DNA from: Henricia sp. BOLD:AAB3569
Taxonomy: Eukaryota; Echinodermata; Asteroidea; Spinulosida; Echinasteridae
Reading direction: 5' to 3'
DNA length: 64,000 nt
Assembly (NCBI GenBank): GCA_037783545.1
Contig: JBBELK010000569.1
Location: forward strand, 186,001-250,000
Each line of letters opens with the position of its first letter. Positions within the stretch are counted from its first letter, which is position 1. This document shows positions 59,835 through 64,000 of this stretch, piece by piece. The position numbers and the translations under genes were made by a program. Under the pieces are notes generated by a model, which worked only from the letters and a program-made list of their open reading frames with translations, had not been told where the DNA came from and made no database searches.

Positions 59835-62800
59835 AATTTAAAGTTTAGAAAAAACTGGGTTGAGGCTTCCTGACTGCTCTCACGCAAACCGTGGCTGTCT
59901 GTACACACCTCTTTGGGGTACTCCTGAGTTGTGCGCATGCTCAGTCATTCGGACTGTCGTTAACGCACCGCAGTTTGGCTCGGCAATTTGGTCAAAGTGT
60001 GGTCCAAACGTCGGCAAATTTGGAGGTCGAAAAATGTTCCGACGAACTTCAAATTTTGCATGCCCTAAACTCTCTATATTGCGCACTTGTCATAAAAAAT
60101 TGACAGACTTTCGCCGGGAAATGGCAGAGAAATTTCAAAGTTTAGAAAAAACTGGGTTGAGGCTTCCTGACTGCTCTCACGCAAACCGTGGCTGTCTGTA
60201 CACACCTCTTTGGGGTACTCCTGAGTTGTGCGCATGCTCAGTCATTCGGACTGTCGTTAACGCAACCGCAGTTTGGCTCGGCAATTTGGTCAAAGTGTGG
60301 TCCAAACGTCGGCAAATTTGGAGGTCGAAAAATGTTCCGACGAACTTCAAATTTTGCATGCCCTAAACTCTCTATATTGCGCACTTGTCATAAAAAATTG
60401 ACAGACTTTCGCCGGGAAATGGCAGAGAAATTTCAAAGTTTAGAAAAAACTGGGTGAGGCTTCCTGACTGCTCTCACGCAAACCGTGGCTGTCTGTACAC
60501 ACCTCTTTGGGGTACTCCTGAGTTGTGCGCATGCTCAGTAATTCGGACTGTCGTTAACGCACCGCAGTTTGCTCGGCAATTTGGTCAAAGTGTGGTCCAA
60601 ACGTCGGGCAAATTTGGAGGTCGAAAAATGTTCCGACGAACTTCAAATTTTGCATGCCCTAAACTCTCTATATTGCGCACTTGTCATAACAAATTGACAG
60701 ACTTTCGCCGGGAAATGGCAGAGAAATTTGAAAGTTTAGAAAAAACTGGGTGAGGCTTCCTGACTGCTCTCACGCAAACCGTGGCTGTCTGTACACACCT
60801 CTTTGGGGTACTCCTGAGTTGTGCGCATGCTCAGATCATTCGGACTGTCGTTAACGCACCGCAGTTTGGCTCGGCAATTTGGTCAAAGTGTGGTCCAAAC
60901 GTCGGCAAATTTGGAGGTCGAAAAATGTTCCGACGAACTTCAAATTTTGCATGCCCTAAACTCTCTATATTGCGCACTTGTCATAAAAAATTGACAGACT
61001 TTCGCCGGGAAATGGCAGAGAAATTTCAAAGTTTAGAAAAAACTGGGTTGAGGCTTCCTGACTGCTCTCACGCAAACCGTGGCTGTCTGTACACACCTCT
61101 TTGGGGTACTCCTGAGTTGTGCGCATGCTCAGTCATTCGGACTGTCGTTAACGCACCGCAGTTTGGCTCGGCAATTTGGTCAAAGTGTGGTCCAAACGTC
61201 GGCAAATTTGGAGGTCGAAAAATGTTCCGACGAACTTCAAATTTTGCATGCCCTAAACTCTCTATATTGCGCACTTGTCATAAAAAATTGACAGACTTTC
61301 GCCGGAAATGGCAGAGAAATTTAAAGTTTAGAAAAAACTGGGTTGAGGCTTCCTGACTGCTCTCACGCAAACCGTGGCTGTCTGTACACACCTCTTTGGG
61401 GTACTCCTGAGTTGTGCGCATGCTCAGTCATTCGGACTGTCGTTAACGCACCGCAGTTTGGCTCGGCAATTTGGTCAAAGTGTGGTCCAAACGTCGGCAA
61501 ATTTGGAGGTCGAAAAATGTTCCGACGAACTTCAAATTTTGCATGCCCTAAACTCTCTATATTGCGCACTTGTCATAAAAAATTGACAGACTTTCGCCGG
61601 GAAATGGCAGAGAAATTTCAAAGTTTAGAAAAAACTGGGTTGAGGCTTCCTGACTGCTCTCACGCAAACCGTGGCTGTCTGTACACACCTCTTTGGGGTA
61701 CTCCTGAGTTGTGCGCATGCTCAGTCATTCGGACTGTCGTTAACGCACCGCAGTTTGGCTCGGCAATTTGGTCAAAAGTGTGGTCCAAAACGTCGGCAAA
61801 TTTGGAGGTCGAAAAAATGTTCCGACGAACTTCAAATTTTGCATGCCCTAAACTCTCTATATTGCGCACTTGTCATAAAAAATTGACAGACTTTCGCCGG
61901 GAAATGGCAGAGAAATTTCAAAGTTTAGAAAAACTGGGTTGAGGCTTCCTGACTGCTCTCACGCAAACCGTGGCTGTCTGTACACACCTCTTTGGGGTAC
62001 TCCTGAGTTGTGCGCATGCTCAGTCATTCGGACTGTCGTTAACGCACCGCAGTTTGGCTCGGCAATTTGGTCAAAGTGTGGTCCAAACGTCGGCAAATTT
62101 GGAGGTCGAAAAATGTTCCGACGAACTTCAAATTTTGCATGCCCTAAACTCTCTATATTGCGCACTTGTCATAACAAATTGACAGACTTTCGCCGGGAAA
62201 TGGCAGAGAATTTCAAAGTTTAGAAAAAACTGGGTTGAGGCTTCCTGACTGCTCTCACGCAAACCGTGGCTGTCTGTACACACCTCTTTGGGGTACTCCT
62301 GAGTTGTGCGCATGCTCAGTCATTCGGACTGTCGTTAACGCACCGCAGTTTGGCTCGGCAATTTGGTCAAAGTGTGGTCCAAACGTCGGCAAATTTGGAG
62401 GTCGAAAAATGTTCCGACGAACTTCAAATTTTGCATGCCCTAAACTCTCTATATTGCGCACTTGTCATAAAAAATTGACAGACTTTCGCCGGGAAATGGC
62501 AGAGAAATTCAAAGTTTAGAAAAAACTGGGTTGAGGCTTCCTGACTGCTCTCACGCAAACCGTGGCTGTCTGTACACACCTCTTTGGGGTACTCCTGAGT
62601 TGTGCGCATGCTCAGTCATTCGGACTGTCGTTAACGCACCGCAGTTGGCTCGGCAATTTGGTCAAAGTGTGGTCCAAACGTCGGCAAATTTGGAGGTCGA
62701 AAATGTTCCGACGAACTCAAATTTTGCATGCCCTAAACTCTCTATATTGCGCACTTGTCATAAAAAATTGACAGACTTTCGCCGGAAATGCAGAGAAATT

Positions 62801-64000
62801 TCAAAGTTTAGAAAAAAACTGGGTTGAGGCTTCCTGACTGCTCTCACGCAAACCGTGGCTGTCTGTACACACCTCTTTGGGGTACTCCTGAGTTGTGCGC
62901 ATGCTCAGTCATTCGGACTGTCGTTAACGCACCGCAGTTTGGCTCGGCAATTTGGTCAAAGTGTGGTCCAAACGTCGGCAAATTTGGAGGTCGAAAAATG
63001 TTCCGACGAACTTCAAATTTTGCATGCCCTAAACTCTCTATATTGCGCACTTGTCATAAAAAATTGACAGACTTTCGCCGGGAAATGGCAGAGAAATTTC
63101 AAAGTTTAGAAAAAACTGGGTTGAGGCTTCCTGACTGCTCTCACGCAAACCGTGGCTGTCTGTACACACTCTTTGGGGTACTCCTGAGTTGTGCGCATGC
63201 TCAGTCATTCGGACTGTCGTTAACGCACCGCAGTTTGGCTCGGCAATTTGGTCAAAGTGTGGTCCAAACGTCGGCAAATTTGGAGGTCAAAAAAATGTTC
63301 CGACGAACTTCAAATTTTGCATGCCCTAAACTCTCTATATTGCGCACTTGTCATAAAAAAATTGACAGACTTTCCGCCCGGGAAATGGCAGAGAAATTTC
63401 AAAGTTTAGAAAAACTGGGTTGAGGCTTCCTGACTGCTCTCACGCAAACCGTGGCTGTCTGTACACACCTCTTTGGGTACTCCTGAGTTGTGGCGCATGC
63501 TCAGTTCATTCGGACTGTCGTTAACGCACCGCAGTTTGGCTCGGCAATTTGGTCAAAGTGTGGTCCAAACGTCGGCAAATTTGGAGGTCGAAAAATGTTC
63601 CGACGAACTTCAAATTTTGCATGCCCTAAACTCTCTATATTGCGCACTTGTCATAACAAATTGACAGACTTTCGCCGGGAAATGGCAGAGAAATTTCAAA
63701 GTTTAGAAAAACTGGGTTGAGGCTTCCTGACTGCTCTCAACGCAAAACCGTGGCTGTCTGTACACACCTCTTTGGGGTACTCCTGAGTTGTGCGCATGCT
63801 CAGTCATTCGGACTGTCGTTAACGCACCGCAGTTTGGCTCGGCAATTTGGTCAAAGTGTGGTCCAAACGTCGGCAAATTTGGAGGTCAGAAAAATGTTCC
63901 GACGAACTTCAAATTTTGCATGCCCTAAACTCTCTATATTGCGCACTTGTCATAACAAATTGACAGACTTTCGCCGGGAAATGGCAGAGAAATTTCAAAG
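59835..64000 (+). repeat. Satellite section with many one-base indels, probably low-quality contig end
   Basis: About 14 monomers of the same satellite, but with unshared one-base gains and losses outside long homopolymers. Examples are GAAATTTAAAG (59839), CGCAACCGC (60264), CTGGGTGAGG (60455 and 60751), GTTTGCTCGG (60571), GTCGGGCAA (60607), CAGATCATT (60835), GCAGTTGGC (62646), CACACTCTTT (63168), TTTCCGCCCGGG (63373), TTGTGGCGC (63492) and CTCAACGCAAAACC (63740). Such changes are nearly absent in the previous 59.8 kb. Base-level detail here should be trusted less. Confidence 0.9.

Noticed and set aside
1-64000. CRISPR array or bacterial repeat locus
   Set aside because: The repeats are contiguous 297-bp units with no unique spacers and no cas genes, and pol III SINEs indicate a eukaryote.
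1-64000. rDNA intergenic spacer or 5S cluster
   Set aside because: No rRNA gene segment or 5S internal control region was recognised in the monomer.

Overview
The whole window is one tandem satellite array. A 297-bp monomer (about 46.5% GC; phase set here at the ATG at position 18) repeats head to tail on the + strand about 205 times from base 1 to base 64000. I find no credible protein-coding gene, rRNA gene, functional tRNA gene or CRISPR array. Because 297 is a multiple of three, one frame stays open through a consensus monomer. This gives very long apparent ORFs (up to 1,696 codons) that are by-products of the repeat. The source is a eukaryote, most likely an invertebrate animal: the array carries tRNA-derived SINEs with a (AAC)n tail, the monomer shows no CpG depletion (16 CpGs, observed/expected about 1.0 by hand count), and one insertion has faint resemblance to BEL/Pao retrotransposon protease. 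The species cannot be named from the sequence.

Layout. 1-5221: mixed monomers, many with one-base A-run length changes. 5222-16410: seven consecutive copies of a higher-order repeat (HOR) of up to six monomers, about 1,762 bp when complete, most containing one 276-bp monomer with a 21-bp deletion. 16411-19138: a tandemly duplicated 1,484-bp unit of four monomers plus a SINE. 19139-23150: alternating two-monomer (594-bp) HOR. 23151-27467: blocks marked by GGTCGAACAATG, ending at a third SINE. 28091-28793: a 703-bp composite insertion (SINE head fragment, a possible decayed retrotransposon protease stretch, a 67-bp minisatellite and a 22-bp palindrome). 31138-50427: five more SINE copies of a second subtype, among duplicated blocks marked by CGGCCAATTT, GTAATTCGGA and a CCGACTAAC variant. 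50428-59834: further 2,081-bp and 1,485-bp tandem duplications of the same blocks. 59835-64000: the same monomer, but with many unshared one-base indels, which looks like an unpolished contig end.

The central observation is that all eight full-length SINEs lie at exactly the same base of the monomer with the same 12-bp target-site duplication. A single retroposition event was therefore probably captured and then copied as a component of the satellite. SINE subtype differences, shared monomer variants and constant offsets between blocks (1,484; 1,762; 1,188; 2,081; 1,485; 11,287 bp) record a nested history of unequal exchange or amplification.
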